DNA of 64,000 nucleotides from contig CM060124.1 of assembly GCA_030522415.1 (NCBI GenBank), positions 23,422,454 to 23,486,453 on the forward strand. Direction: 5' to 3'. Position 1 is the stretch's first letter. Each line of letters begins with the position of its first letter. Origin of the DNA: Channallabes apus. Lineage: Eukaryota; Chordata; Actinopteri; Siluriformes; Clariidae. A model generated the notes under the pieces. It was not told the origin of the DNA. It did no database searches and saw nothing but the letters and a program-made list of their open reading frames with translations. Position numbers and translations under genes: made by a program. This document shows positions 30,101-40,529 of the stretch, one piece after another.

Positions 30101-32459
30101 TTTTAAACCCTTAAAGCCTGTCCTAATTTGAGATAAAGATGAAGCTACCGTTTCAGAAGACTGAATGCAATGCAGTAACACAGAAGAGCTTTTACCAGGA
30201 GGTGTAATTCTGTCTTGCCAGGTGGGTTTGTAGCTACTCAAGGTGAGAAGAAGTGCCTGGATGGTGCCAATGAAGATTCCAGCCAGGAAGCCATAAAAGA
30301 TGAGATAGAACAAGAGGATTTTTGCTGTCAGGAGACAGACAAACAGGAACAGATTGTAAGAACATACCAAGACACAGGATTTTATTACTGTCACTATATT
30401 TATTTTGGCAATTAATAGTGTACACGTCACTTCACTCTCCTTTTAAAATCTGAGATGGAAGGATGTGTGAAATCCACACCAATTGCTTCGTTGTGAATTT
30501 TACTTACTTTAAATGATATTTCAGGTTTTGGGTTGTTCATATATTTCCTAAGATTTTGAAGAAATTTGGATGTTTGATAACAGTGGTAAAAATCAGCATA
30601 TTACATTTTTATATAGCCTGGGAATTATAAATTCATGTTCCATATAGAAAGTTATGTGCTTCCAACTGTAACTGTATGAACAAGCTACAGTATAACTTAT
30701 AGAACATAATAACAAAATACAAACAAAATAACTTTCACGACTTGTATAAAACTGGTTTGTTTACTATACCTAAAATGTAAAGGTTATTTTAAATAAAATT
30801 GAATGTCCTAATGTTCTGCCTGATTGTGTAAATGGTGGCTTAGTGGTTAGCAATGTCGCCTTGCACCTCCGTTCGATTCCCACCTCGGGTCTACAGTACA
30901 TGCATGGTCTATTAAACATGTTCAATTCAATTCATGTTCACCTTGTACTTGGTGGGTTTTCTCCCACAATGCCAAGACATGAAGATTAGGCTAACTGCCA
31001 TTCCCAAGTTGCCTGTAGTGTGTAAATGAGCGTGCGTGTGTGTGTCGTGAGATGGTTTGGCACCCTGTCCAGAGTGTACACCACCTCATGCTCTCCTGGG
31101 ATAGGCTCCAGGCCCCCTGTCACCCTGTATACAGGATAAAGCAGGATAAACTGGGGCCAGGGTTAAGGCATTGGACTACTTTTCGGAGGATCCCAGGTTC
31201 AAACCCCACAACCACCAAGTTGCCACTGTTGGGCCCTTGAGCAAGGCCCTTAACCCTCAACTGCTCAGATGTGTAACTACATAAAAATGTAAGTCGCTCT
31301 GGATAAATGCCAAATGCATAAATGTAAATAAACTATGATTAAGTGAGAGAGTGGTTGTATAAATTTATAATGGGTTATGAGACTGAACTCAGAATTGACC
31401 GATCATGTTGTAATTCATAGTTCATAAGGAGTTATCACCGTTCAATATTGTAAAAAAAAAAAGTAAAGTTGACATCATCATGATTTTATCCACTCTGTCG
31501 TCAGCTTAACATCAGGCAGCACAAAGTAATCAATGAGCTGCTATAGTTGGATGCCGGATGACCGCTGGTGAAACATTAGATGAGCAGTTTGAATCCCAAC
31601 ACCCCAAAGAGTAGGCCTTTCACCTTGAGTCACCTTGGACAATGATGCATTTTTAACCCTTACCATGCAACGATATGAAAATGAAACATTTGATATAAAC
31701 ATGTTCGAATGCACTGTAGTATGCTTGTTTTGACATATTTGCTGAGCCGTTATAATCAGTGCGTTATAATCATGTTTTAAGTCTTTAACAAATAAAGGAC
31801 GAAGCCTCAACTTAAGGCTGTTTCTAATAACCTGAACCACTTTTTCTTCCAAAACTGACAGAACTGTCTTCGTGACAGCATGATGTAATCATAATCCTCA
31901 CTCCACTACGTCATGATCCTTTATGACCTTTCTAACTACATCATCATAGACATCGCGTTATGAACACTGCATACAGTATAAATGTCAAACTGTCATGTGC
32001 TGAGGAAGAAAAATATTAACACAGATAAATAAATAAATAAATAAATAAATAAATGGGACATGTGAGAAACGATATGAATGTATCCATTTTAAGCGAGATT
32101 GTTACTTTTCTTCATGCAGGTGGGTAATGTGTGACACACAGCTCATGGCTGGAGCGCGTCATGCGTTTGCTGCAAAGTCAAATCTAACAGGTTGCGTCGT
32201 GACCAGACAGCAGACAGCCAGACGGCGCGCGCGGACCCGGCGGAAAGCAGACGCTCGGGGAGGAAGAAAAAAAAAACACTACAACACAGACACGCATACA
32301 CACACAGTGAAACATTTCTATGCAAAGAAGCCTTACACTTTCCTAAATATCTATCTTATTCTTACCCCAACTGCCACCGGTGCGTCCCAGAAACTCCCTC
32401 GTGTCGGAATTCCACACAAACTTCTTCCATCCTCCATCACCTTTATTCTGAGCAGGCAT
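24018..32459 (-). CDS. atp1b1: sodium/potassium-transporting ATPase subunit beta-1
   Basis: Beta subunit of the plasma-membrane Na+/K+ pump, needed for folding, membrane delivery and K+ affinity of the alpha subunit. Six minus-strand exons (32459-32366, 30324-30196, 29395-29240, 27017-26833, 24820-24737, 24278-24018) join in phase to 302 codons; human ATP1B1 has 303. The order is a cytoplasmic start ([20 protein letters not shown]), one signal-anchor helix ([20 protein letters not shown]), then an extracellular domain. Six cysteines match the three conserved disulfides (FEDCG, KACRF, GPCSG, GKPCL, LHCTS, IECKV). N-glycosylation sequons include NDS and NIT. The ending [16 protein letters not shown] is the family signature. 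Fish often have two atp1b1 copies and I cannot say which this is. Introns hold a Tc1 fossil, a LINE and SINEs. Confidence 0.95.
24737..24820 (-). CDS. atp1b1: atp1b1 exon 5
   Basis: 84 bp, phase 0 at both ends, encoding [16 protein letters not shown] and on to [15 protein letters not shown] donor at 24736-24731; TTTTTAG acceptor. NDS is a possible glycosylation site. Confidence 0.9.
24871..25955 (+). mobile_element. Tc1-like transposon fossil in atp1b1 intron
   Basis: Begins at an end resembling caatgttggacaatgaaac and contains a decayed transposase on the plus strand. 25035-25370 is still open and carries the helix-turn-helix half ([19 protein letters not shown]), and later pieces are full of stops and frameshifts. 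The 3' end runs into a TTTA/TATG microsatellite, so no right terminus is visible. Confidence 0.75.
25956..26056. repeat. TTTA then TATG microsatellite
   Basis: About five TTTA units followed by roughly a dozen TATG units broken by tacagta. Frames through it ([11 protein letters not shown]) are repeat artefacts. Confidence 0.9.
26140..26767 (+). repeat. interspersed retroelement 3' end with AATTG tail
   Basis: Contains a CT-rich start (26115-26190), ggtttctcagtcgcccacgg and an ending gtaaagctgctttgagacaa followed by an ATTGAATTG-type tail, the look of a widespread fish retroposon tail. I cannot assign it to a named family. Confidence 0.5.
26833..27017 (-). CDS. atp1b1: atp1b1 exon 4
   Basis: 185 bp encoding [33 protein letters not shown] and [17 protein letters not shown]. 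The acceptor is CATGTAG at 27020-27018 and the donor GTGTGT at 26832. It contains three of the six disulfide cysteines. Confidence 0.93.
27055..27110. repeat. TG/GA microsatellite
   Basis: Short tatatgtgtgtg run followed by a GA run of about 30 bp. Confidence 0.85.
27180..28870 (+). mobile_element. non-LTR retrotransposon (LINE) fragment, decayed
   Basis: Plus-strand pieces of a LINE polyprotein in shifting frames. There is an endonuclease-end-like SGDFNHAP, then reverse-transcriptase blocks [27 protein letters not shown], a GVPQG-type motif around 27777 and [13 protein letters not shown] (FSDD, where family members usually have YADD or FADD). After a 3' UTR with a poly-T run (28491-28512) it ends in ATCTT repeats at about 28849-28870. 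It is 5'-truncated and internally deleted. It sits in atp1b1 intron 3, antisense to the gene. Confidence 0.75.
28871..29239. other. atp1b1 intron sequence
   Basis: AT-rich, with a TATAAATA run at about 29190-29222. No other feature. Confidence 0.4.
29240..29395 (-). CDS. atp1b1: atp1b1 exon 3
   Basis: 156 bp encoding [20 protein letters not shown] and [11 protein letters not shown]. It matches the PGLTxxP...NDP...FEDCG region of ATP1B1. Acceptor TGCAG at 29397-29396, donor GTATTT at 29239. Confidence 0.92.
29396..30195. other. atp1b1 intron 2
   Basis: No coding or named repeat sequence seen; TATA-rich runs at 29820-29865. Confidence 0.4.
30196..30324 (-). CDS. atp1b1: atp1b1 exon 2 (transmembrane helix)
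   Basis: 129 bp encoding [20 protein letters not shown] then [20 protein letters not shown] and TPPG. This is the single signal-anchor segment and the start of the ectodomain. Acceptor CTGACAG, donor GTAAAA. Confidence 0.95.
30833..31150 (+). repeat. Mermaid/Merman-like SINE, diverged
   Basis: Contains ggtggcttagtggttagca, a B-box-like gttcgattcc, ggatagctcc-type sequence near 31100 and a gcaggataaactgg end. It has small deletions compared with the 45.2-kb copy. Confidence 0.7.
31155..31330 (+). repeat. second tRNA-derived SINE
   Basis: tRNA-like head (ggttaaggcattggacta, ggttcaaacccc) followed by GTAAGTCGCTCTGGATAAAT and aaatgcataaatgtaaataa tail. It is a different family from the adjacent SINE and sits immediately behind it. 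Confidence 0.7.
32366..32459 (-). CDS. atp1b1: atp1b1 exon 1 (start codon)
   Basis: ATG at 32459-32457; reads [20 protein letters not shown] and on to GRTGGSW, with a GTAAG donor at 32365. It matches the cytoplasmic N-terminus of ATP1B1 ([20 protein letters not shown] type). A 5' UTR extends above 32459 within a CpG-rich block. Confidence 0.93.
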
Positions 32460-32800
32460 TTGATCTTCTACGGGGCTCGGAATGAGCTGTCTCCGTTCCT
32501 GATTAAATCACCACAGCGCCCTTGATGAAGCCTCAGCAGCCCAAAGACACGGAGCGGAACCCGGGTCTCCGCAAGGTGCCCTGTGCGTTTTATCCGGCGC
32601 GGCGCGGAGACACGCCCACTGCTCCCCACGCGCATCCACACAGCCGCTGTCCAATCAGAGAGAAAAAGTTCCACCTATGCAACATTTACGTGGAGGATCC
32701 AGTCAGGAGCAGGAGGCGGAGACGCGATTTACTATAGCACGCAGATCTGTCCTTGTGGCCCCTTACTGGAGCTTCTGACGCGCACAAAACATGCCACGTG
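32380..32800 (-). promoter_or_regulatory. CpG-rich promoter region of atp1b1
   Basis: CG dinucleotides are dense here and rare in the surrounding kilobases. An ATTGG/CCAAT box lies at 32651-32655. The position over exon 1 fits a CpG-island promoter. Divergent transcription to the right is possible but not shown. Confidence 0.6.
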
Positions 32801-32999
32801 ATGACGTCAGTATGTGATGTAACGGGAGTGTGCGTTAATACTGTACAACCGTGTTATCATATACAGTATTATCTCCTAATAATAATAATACCAGTCGCCA
32901 GTCGTTGATGGTTAAACAGTTTGTAGAAAGAGTTAAAGGTTAAAATATTTTATTCAGAATGGAACATAGATGACGGATCAAAAGTTTCATCCGAGAAAA

Positions 33000-34033
33000 T
33001 GTATCACTTTAAAGGAAAAATATGTTGATTCCAAATTTCAACAAATCCCAAAAAAGTTGGGACAAGTAGCAATAAGAGGCTGGAAAAAGTAAATTTGAGC
33101 ATAACGGAGAGCTGGAAGACCAATTAACAGTAATTAGGTTAATTGGCAACATGATTGGGTATAAAAAGAGCTTCTCAGAGTGGCAGTGTCTCTCAGAAGC
33201 TAAGATGGGTAGAGGATCACCAATTCCCACAATGTTGCGCAGAAAGATAGTGGAGCAATATCAGAAAGGTGTTACCCAGCGAAAAATTGCAAAGACTTTG
33301 CAGTTATCATCATCAACTGTGCATAATATCATCCGAAGATTCAGAGAATCTGGAACAATCTCTGTGCGTAAGGGTCAAGGGCGTAAAACCATACTGGATG
33401 CCCGTGATCTCCGGGCCCTTAAACGACACTGCACCACAAACAGGAATGCTACTGTAAAGGAAATCACAGAATGGGCTCAGGAATACTTCCAGAAACCATC
33501 GTCAGTGAACACAATCCACCGTGCCATCCGCCGTCGCCAGCTGAAACTCTACAGTGCAAAGAAGAAGCCATTTCTAAGCAAGATCCACAAGCACAGGCGT
33601 TTTCATTGGGCCAGGGATCATTTAAAATGGAGTGTGGCAAAATGGAAGACTGTTCTGTGGTCAGACGAGTCACGATTTGAAGTTCTTGTTGGAAATGTGG
33701 GACGCCATGTCATCCGGACCAAAGAGGACAAGGACAACCCGAGTTGTTATCAACGCTCAGTTCAGAAGCCTGCATCTCTGATGGTATGTGGTTGCATGAG
33801 TGCATGTGGCATGGGCAGCTTGCATGTCTGGAAAGGCACCATCAATGCAGAAAAATATATTCAGGTTCTAGAACAACATCTAGTCATCTCTTTCAGGGAA
33901 GACCCTGCATTTTTCAACAAGATAATGCCAGACCACATTCTGCATCAATCACAACATCATGGCTGCGTAGGAGAAGGATCCGGGTACTGAAATGGACAGT
34001 CTGCAGTCCAGATCTTTCCCCTATAGAGAACAT
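33000..34033 (+). mobile_element. Tc1-like transposon, broken and 3'-truncated
   Basis: Transposase on the plus strand. The first frame (33205 or earlier to 33990) starts MGRGSPIPTMLRRKIVEQYQ, has the HTH region and GQGRKT hinge and reaches WSDESRFEV. A frameshift near 33890 moves to a second frame with CIFQQDNARPHSAS and SPDLSPIENI, so D, D and E are all recognisable but in two frames. Sequence similarity stops right after IENI, with no 3' terminus. It is a different family from the 12-16 kb elements. Confidence 0.85.
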
Positions 34034-34039
34034 TTGTCT

Positions 34040-34550
34040 TTCTGTCTTTCTGTACAGCAGAACTGTCTGTCTAACTTATTAATACAAAGAAATCACATTT
34101 TGTAAGGTTGAGTATCTTACGCCTTGTTTACACTAAATTGTCCTTCTTTCATCCTCACACAAACACACTCCCAGTAATCAGAAAGTGAATTACAAATGAG
34201 AAATTGAAAAAGTAGATTGGATAAAGATGAAGTTTTTGATGACTCCAGCGGTGGTTAGCACTGTTGCTTTGAACCTTCAGGGTCCGTGTTCGATTCCTGC
34301 ATCATCTTCTCTAAGTCCCCCATGACCCTGTATACAGGATACGGCGGTGTAGACGATAATGAGATGGTGCAGGTGTTTGTTTAAATTGTGCAAGTAGCTT
34401 ATTTAGGGCTCTTTTAATTTAATTACATTTATTTTCCTTATTTGTTACTCTTCCCTTTACTGGATAACAACCGTGAGCAACTGTCAAAAGAATAAGCAAT
34501 TTCCCTCTGGGATTAATAAAGTTCTTTGAATCTTGAATCTTTATTAGTAT
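34040..34550 (+). repeat. decayed SINE followed by LINE 3' end
   Basis: 34244-34365 retains SINE pieces (ggtggttagcactgttgc, gttcgattcc, ccctgtatacaggata). 34366-34550 ends tttccctctgggattaataa agttc then two tgaatct repeats, the usual 3' end of a fish Rex-type LINE. Both are fragments. Confidence 0.55.
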
Positions 34551-34948
34551 CTTTATCTTATTAAAAACATATTATTGAATCTGCCACGTAACTATTCATA
34601 ACCTCACTTTTACTTAACTGCTAGTTTGTCCACCGGTCGATTTACGATGCGCCCAAAGTTTAACGCATCGCAGTGTCAACACTTTTTACAATTTGGCACA
34701 TAACTGCTCATAACTTCACTTCTACTCAACATTTTGATTTTAGCGCCTAATTCCTATAAGAAGGACTGACAAAGTTTCATTAAATTCTGACTGGTTTAGG
34801 GTCCTCCAATGTATGAAGTGTTAAGACATAATTGAAAGAGTTCTGACCAATGTATAGACCAAACCTTCCTTTTATTTTTGTAGGTTCCTATCCAGATGCA
34901 TTCTTTTAAATGCATTGAAATGCTTGTAAATTAATATGAAGTGATTGT
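34551..34948. other. no gene recognised
   Basis: Intergenic sequence without a recognised feature. Confidence 0.3.
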
Positions 34949-35050
34949 CATATAATATAATATAATATAATATAATATAATATAATATAATATAATATAA
35001 TATAATATAATATAATATAATATAATATAATATAATATAATGTAATGTAA
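34949..35050. repeat. TATAA microsatellite
   Basis: About 18 consecutive TATAA units with a tgtaatgtaa end. Confidence 0.92.
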
Positions 35051-35052
35051 TA

Positions 35053-35160
35053 TGTGCCCTGCGATGGATTGGCACCCTGTCCAGGGTGTACCCCGCCTAG
35101 TGCCCAGCGTCTCCTGGGATAGGCTCCAGGTCCCCCAAATGAATGAATGAATCAATGAAT
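35053..35160 (+). repeat. SINE 3' fragment with GAAT tail
   Basis: Contains tgcgatggattggcaccctg and ggataggctccaggtccccc followed by aatgaatgaatgaa. Only the 3' third of the Mermaid/Merman-like SINE is present. Confidence 0.7.
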
Positions 35161-37675
35161 AATATAATATAATAAAAAGTGATGGTGGGGGGGACAGGAC
35201 TATTGAGCCTATTGCTCAGGGCACAAGATGGAAGACACCCTGGGTGGGGTTGTCAACCCATCGCAGTGCAAAGGCACATGCATACACCACTGAAAATTTA
35301 GAAACACCAGTTGCATGTCTTACATGACTTGCCACACAAAAGAACAATTTATTCCAATAAATCACTGATTTGGTGATTATTTTTTAATATGCTCAGAGTG
35401 AAATCAGAGTGAAGGCTGGCAATAATTTTGAATTTGATCATGTTATACACGTTTAATATGTTTAAACATATAATTTCACATGTCTTCCACATTTCCAACT
35501 GCTTATCTAATGCATCTCATGTTGCACACTGACCACCTAGAACTGTGCAGTCCACCAGAGGTCATCATTGCTGTTGTACTAACCGGTAATAAACTAATCA
35601 CTCCCAGTTTACACACACACACACACACACACATACTGTAGAGAGAGGGGGGGGGGGCACTCCAAATTCTATTTCGTGTGGTATCCTGTGTGCGGTAGAT
35701 CTCAAAATTGAAAGTATTGATTTAAAAAAATTGTAATTAAATAAAAAAAGTGAAACTATTTACTGGTTAAGTTAAATATTTTATTTATTATTACACCCTC
35801 TACAAGCAACCCACAGACGGTCATCACTGAAAGGGCTGGTCGTTTGCAGAATGCTGGATCAAGGCCTATGCATGGAATATTGACTGGAAGTAAAAAGGTG
35901 GTAAGTAAAGGTGCACAAACTTTAGGGATGACTATAGCCTAAAGAAGAGCCACTGGCAAAACCAATTGAAATGAACTGAGCTGGAGCCAACTGGCATTGG
36001 GTTAAGAACTATCAAATGCATTATTAAACGTGATAAACCATTAATTTACAGTAAAACTGAGGTCAGATTAAATCATGTGTAAAGTTTCATTATATATAAA
36101 CAAAATTCCCGGCTATGACAGCTATGTAAGAGCGTTTCCTCAAACGGTGTGATGAGCACAGGATCAAACATGTACTGTATTGTATATGGTAAAAAAAAAT
36201 GCAAAACTGCATTAAAGCTTAATGGGAGATAGTGTTACAGTATGATCTGGGATTGGTTTATTTGGACAGGGTTAGACTTAGAACAATATGGGGCAATTAA
36301 ATGGATTTAACTGCCTACCTAAATGTACTGAAAGACCACTGATTGATTTTTTTAGACTTGATTTTGGGAGCATAAGAAATCATTTTCACACAAACATCGA
36401 TCACCATTGAAAGTCTTTGGTACATGTTGGTGATGACTTTAAATAATGTTGTTAAAACAATGCTAAAGTGATTGTGCACAGTAATCAAATCTAAATGCAA
36501 TCCAATGAAGTATAAGACTTGTGTATTTTCCACATAGAAGTGTACAGGATGCAGGACATGTTTATATGAATACATGTTTTCTATGATATTAATTTCTTGC
36601 AACCTTACACTTTATTTCCCTTATGGTTTTTCTATTGTACCACTATACAATTAAATAAATGGTAACAGCTACTTGTGAAGTTATATATACTGTATATGTG
36701 GCCAGTAGCTGAAATGCTTGATTTTTTTTTTTTTTTTTTTGTGGTCATTTTAGCTTTCCCCTAACGCTGACAAGGACATACTATATATAGCATGTAACAA
36801 GTACAGCTAAAAGCTGAGTTTGCTGAATGGTAGAAAATGTTGGATGGCCTGCATGTACTACACCAGCCTGCCTGTATACAACTGCAAATTCATTATCAGT
36901 GAATTTTTATCTTCAATTTAATAGAAAAAGTCTTAATAGTGCTTTTAACTATGGACAATGTTGCAAAGCAGCTTTACAAAATCAAAAGAAAATGAGTGAA
37001 ATTAGTATGAAAATGTGATAAATGTATAAATCTAAATGATCAGATTGTCCCATCAGATTGTCAAAACTTTCATCTGTTTTTAGAGTAGTGATAAGGAAGG
37101 CAAGAATGCAGTGAGGAGTCGACTGGAAAGAGTTGCATAGTGACCTGAAAGTTCCGAAACAAGATAGAATAGAATTCAGCTATTCATGTTTACTCAAGTA
37201 CATGAAGAATAGAAGTGGAAGCATTGTATAGGACTATTACTGACATCACACATCATTAAAGCAAACATGAAACAAGCAGTGCACTAGGATATATTAGAGA
37301 TGAGTCAAGAAACTTAATCTGGGGGGAAAATGGATGTAAGATGGAGGAGTTTAACAAAGCAATGATGTCCTCAATCATTCAGTCAAAGTAACTCAATATG
37401 ACCTAGCCAAGACCTCCTGACTTTGTGAGATCAGTGGGAACCTCAGATTATAAGATTTGGCAAGAGATGTGAATGGAAATTTGAATGCTGCAAAAACCTA
37501 CAGTAATTACTTTATTTTAACAGACTCTAGCTGTAAGTGCTCACATCATTAAAAAAATTTTTGTTAATTTGTTGTTATTATTATTAATATATAAATATAT
37601 TTATATTATTAAGATAATTTTTATCATATATTTGATTATGCACAGTATTTTTTATACAGTATGTACAAAGTAAAA

Positions 37676-37709
<34 letters not shown>

Positions 37710-39035
37710 TTATATATAAAATATATACAGTATATATAGAATACAGTATATATAAAAAATTAAAGTAAATATAGACACAGCACTTAACAGAATAGCAAAA
37801 ATAAAACTGTCTAAAACTTTATTAATATAAAGTGCTTCAATATTTTTTTTACTGTAAGAGGATGATCATTTAATGGAATGTGCATTCATACACAGGTGCA
37901 TTATATTCATCCCCAGCACTATAAATAACAGTCTTGATGATGTCACACACCTTGCTATTTTTGTACCTTTTTTTTTATATTTTTTTTATCAAAAGCTTTC
38001 ACACACTCATATCAGGACAAAATGCATAACGTCTTTATCATCACAGCCAGACGTTTCACCATTGATCAGTCTCTGTCAAGAAACCGTGTGTGTGTGTGTG
38101 TGTGTTGAACTAAAAGTGCTGCTGTAGCATTATTACATTTTGACCTTGAGATGTGTGATGATTTGCCATTTGTGTTGCTAGGGAAACAGTAACTGCCACT
38201 CATTGCTCAGGCAGATATTCTGCACCTTGGAGATCGCAAATACACATAAATTAGCTTTATGATATACTGTATGTAATTGTCATTCGCACACATACAGTAG
38301 ATGTATTATGTAGTATGTTATGGCCGTATAACAAGCATTGTACAGTAATTAGCTCAGCCAGGACTTGACAATAGCCAATATATCAGGCAAGCACATACTG
38401 TACAATGTGTTCCCATGAGGCTGGCAAAAGAGAAAAGTGTTTGCCCAGAATAACATTCCATCAATTATTTATGAAAAAACAACAACAACAACAACAACAA
38501 CAACAAAACCACATGTATTACCTATATCTTATTGTGAACAACCCAGTACAGAATGACACCGACCCAGCTTTCTCTTACAGTATCACAAATCCTTTACTTT
38601 AGCATAGCTTACCTTAAAGTTCATTTGCACACTATTTGAATATAAGCCCAAATAACACAGCCAATGTACACGGCCACAGTCTATGTTTAATACAAGCCTT
38701 TTCTAAGCCAATCATTCAGAAAGCTTTCAGGAGCTCCCCAAGGTTTTCAACAGGAAATTCATTCATGCAGTTTATATCCTACATTGATAGGGAGGAAGAA
38801 AGACATGTTAAAGTGTCTGTTGGAAATGTGCACTGAAATTTATATGCCAGGTTTTTATCACTTAAGTAATGTATTGTATGCAATTGTATATAGTTTTTCA
38901 TGTTTTCGGTTCTGTATGTTAGACTTCCATGTTCATGTATAAATGTTGATTTTAAAAAAATATATATTTTTTTACTCTTTTAGCCAATTTTCTTTTTCTT
39001 TTTTTATGTGAAGAATTCTTTCCTGTCTTTTACAG
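35161..39035. other. non-coding interval left of the plus-strand exon
   Basis: Mostly AT-rich. It contains a CA run at 35612-35631 with a G-run at 35647-35657, a T-run at 36722-36740, A then TA runs at 37672-37720, a TG run at 38085-38105 and a CAA run at 38477-38505. No exon can be supported, although any gene ending at 39277 should have upstream exons here. Confidence 0.4.
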
Positions 39036-39277
39036 AAAAGAGTGTTAGGTGTAGAAGGAAACGACATGAAAAGTTTGAAATTGGTAGTAGCCGCAGACAG
39101 AGGCGAAACACACTTCCTGATCATATTTCTTCATATGATGATTCAAATTGTGTTGATGGTGTGAAAATATGCAGTATACAAGAATATTTACCTATACCAA
39201 GAACAAGTAAGGCCATTAAACAGACATGGGAAGAGAAGAAATATATAAAAGTAATTAAGTTGATTATAGCAGAATGA
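39036..39277 (+). CDS. possible terminal exon of an unidentified plus-strand gene
   Basis: A strong pyrimidine tract and TTTTACAG end at 39035, followed by a frame of 80 codons to TGA at 39275-39277. It is very basic at first (KSVRCRRKRHEKFEIGSSRR), then has SIQEYLPIPRTSKAIKQTWE and ends KVIKLIIAE. An AATAAA follows at 39326-39331. It does not overlap a recognised repeat. The gene would be tail-to-tail with mpc2. I do not recognise the family and found no upstream exon; it could be a decayed exon or chance. Confidence 0.35.
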
Positions 39278-39325
39278 GTCTTTGTAAGAAATATTCTTCA
39301 TTTTTGTTCATTTCTTTGTAAAGGT

Positions 39326-39331
39326 AATAAA
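39326..39331 (+). terminator. candidate polyadenylation signal
   Basis: AATAAA 49 nt past the TGA of the unidentified plus-strand exon, followed by a GT-rich stretch (agtcttttgggtttttgg). Confidence 0.35.
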
Positions 39332-40357
39332 GTCTTTTGGGTTTTTGGCAGATGGCAGCTAGCTTTTCAGTGCATTACTGCCACCTACTGGACTGATAGG
39401 TGTATTAATCGTTAGACAGGAGAGAAAAAAGCCCTAAAATCATCACAAACTAGGCCAGATTTATTATTTGTTATTTCAAGGTATTGTTTCTGAGAATGAC
39501 TGGTAACTTGTTAGCAAGCTTATGTGAAGTAAGGTTTGTTATTCTTCCCATCTCTGCTCTTCCGCATTATGATTCTTTACAAGAATTTGTTCTCATTTAT
39601 GATTGATTAACCAGTAGGATGTTTTTATCATAGGCTTAAACATAGATTAACACCAACAGCAAGGGCGTAGATTTGCTCTGGACATTGGTGGGGACCTATG
39701 ACTCCACTATTACACGACAAGCGATATCACACTTACGGTCATGCTGTTGTGCTGAATATCAGCAGTGCTGTGGTCTTTATTTAAGCAGTTATTTTGGTTC
39801 ACCAACACATATCCTTCTGAAACTGGCAAAACTAACTAATTGTGAATGGCAATGGCAGCAGTTAGAGTAATTAACAAGAATGAACGTAATTACTCCAGCC
39901 AAAAGGGGAGGAGAATAAACCATGGAGGTGATGGTAAGTCTTGCCATTTTTCTTTATATTTACACTTATTGTCATTTAGAATATGTCTGTACAGGCTAGC
40001 AGTTAAACCTTATTATTTAAACAAAAGTGTACAACTCTTTAATGCCAACATGTTTGACATGTTTTACCCTATATCAACATGAATATTTAATTTTGGTTAC
40101 AATAATGTATGTTCTTAAGAGCCAGTTACAAATTAATTTTAGGACGTTTATGGTGCTTGGCTCACAGCCAATACAGAACATTATATCAATATTTGATTAT
40201 AAATATTAAAATTCATGGAGACATGTAATTCTTATAAATAATAAATCTGTCATATTTTAGCAGTCATCAGATGGAACGTACATGGAATACAGAAGAATAA
40301 CAATGTATTAAGGCACTATATAAGTGACATGATGTCATCCAGGAAAGTCTGTTCCCT
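39332..40357 (-). other. 3' flank of mpc2
   Basis: AT-rich with no recognised repeat. A minus-strand AATAAA candidate lies near 39460, consistent with convergent transcript ends here. Confidence 0.35.
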
Positions 40358-40415
40358 TCAGCTTTCAGCAGGACGTTGCACTTCACCTGCTGTCTGCTTT
40401 AACTGCTGATTGTAC
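40358..40415 (-). CDS. mpc2: mpc2 exon 5 (terminal)
   Basis: TTTTATAG acceptor, then [18 protein letters not shown] and TGA at 40360-40358. YNQELKAKA-type endings are usual; the last dozen residues differ. Confidence 0.85.
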
Positions 40416-40494
40416 CTATAAAACAGGGAGGCATCTATAAATAAAAGTAAAAGAATACCTGGCTATATAGTTCAACATTCTACTAAAGTTACAC

Positions 40495-40529
<35 letters not shown>

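Larger units (their letters stand above)
30325..32365. other. atp1b1 intron 1
   Basis: About 2 kb. It holds two SINE copies (30833-31150 and 31155-31330, listed separately) and an AAAT microsatellite at 32026-32053. Nothing else is recognised. Confidence 0.45.

Noticed and set aside
34872..35155. Frames rich in [10 protein letters not shown]
   Set aside because: Translation of the TATAA microsatellite and adjoining SINE tail.
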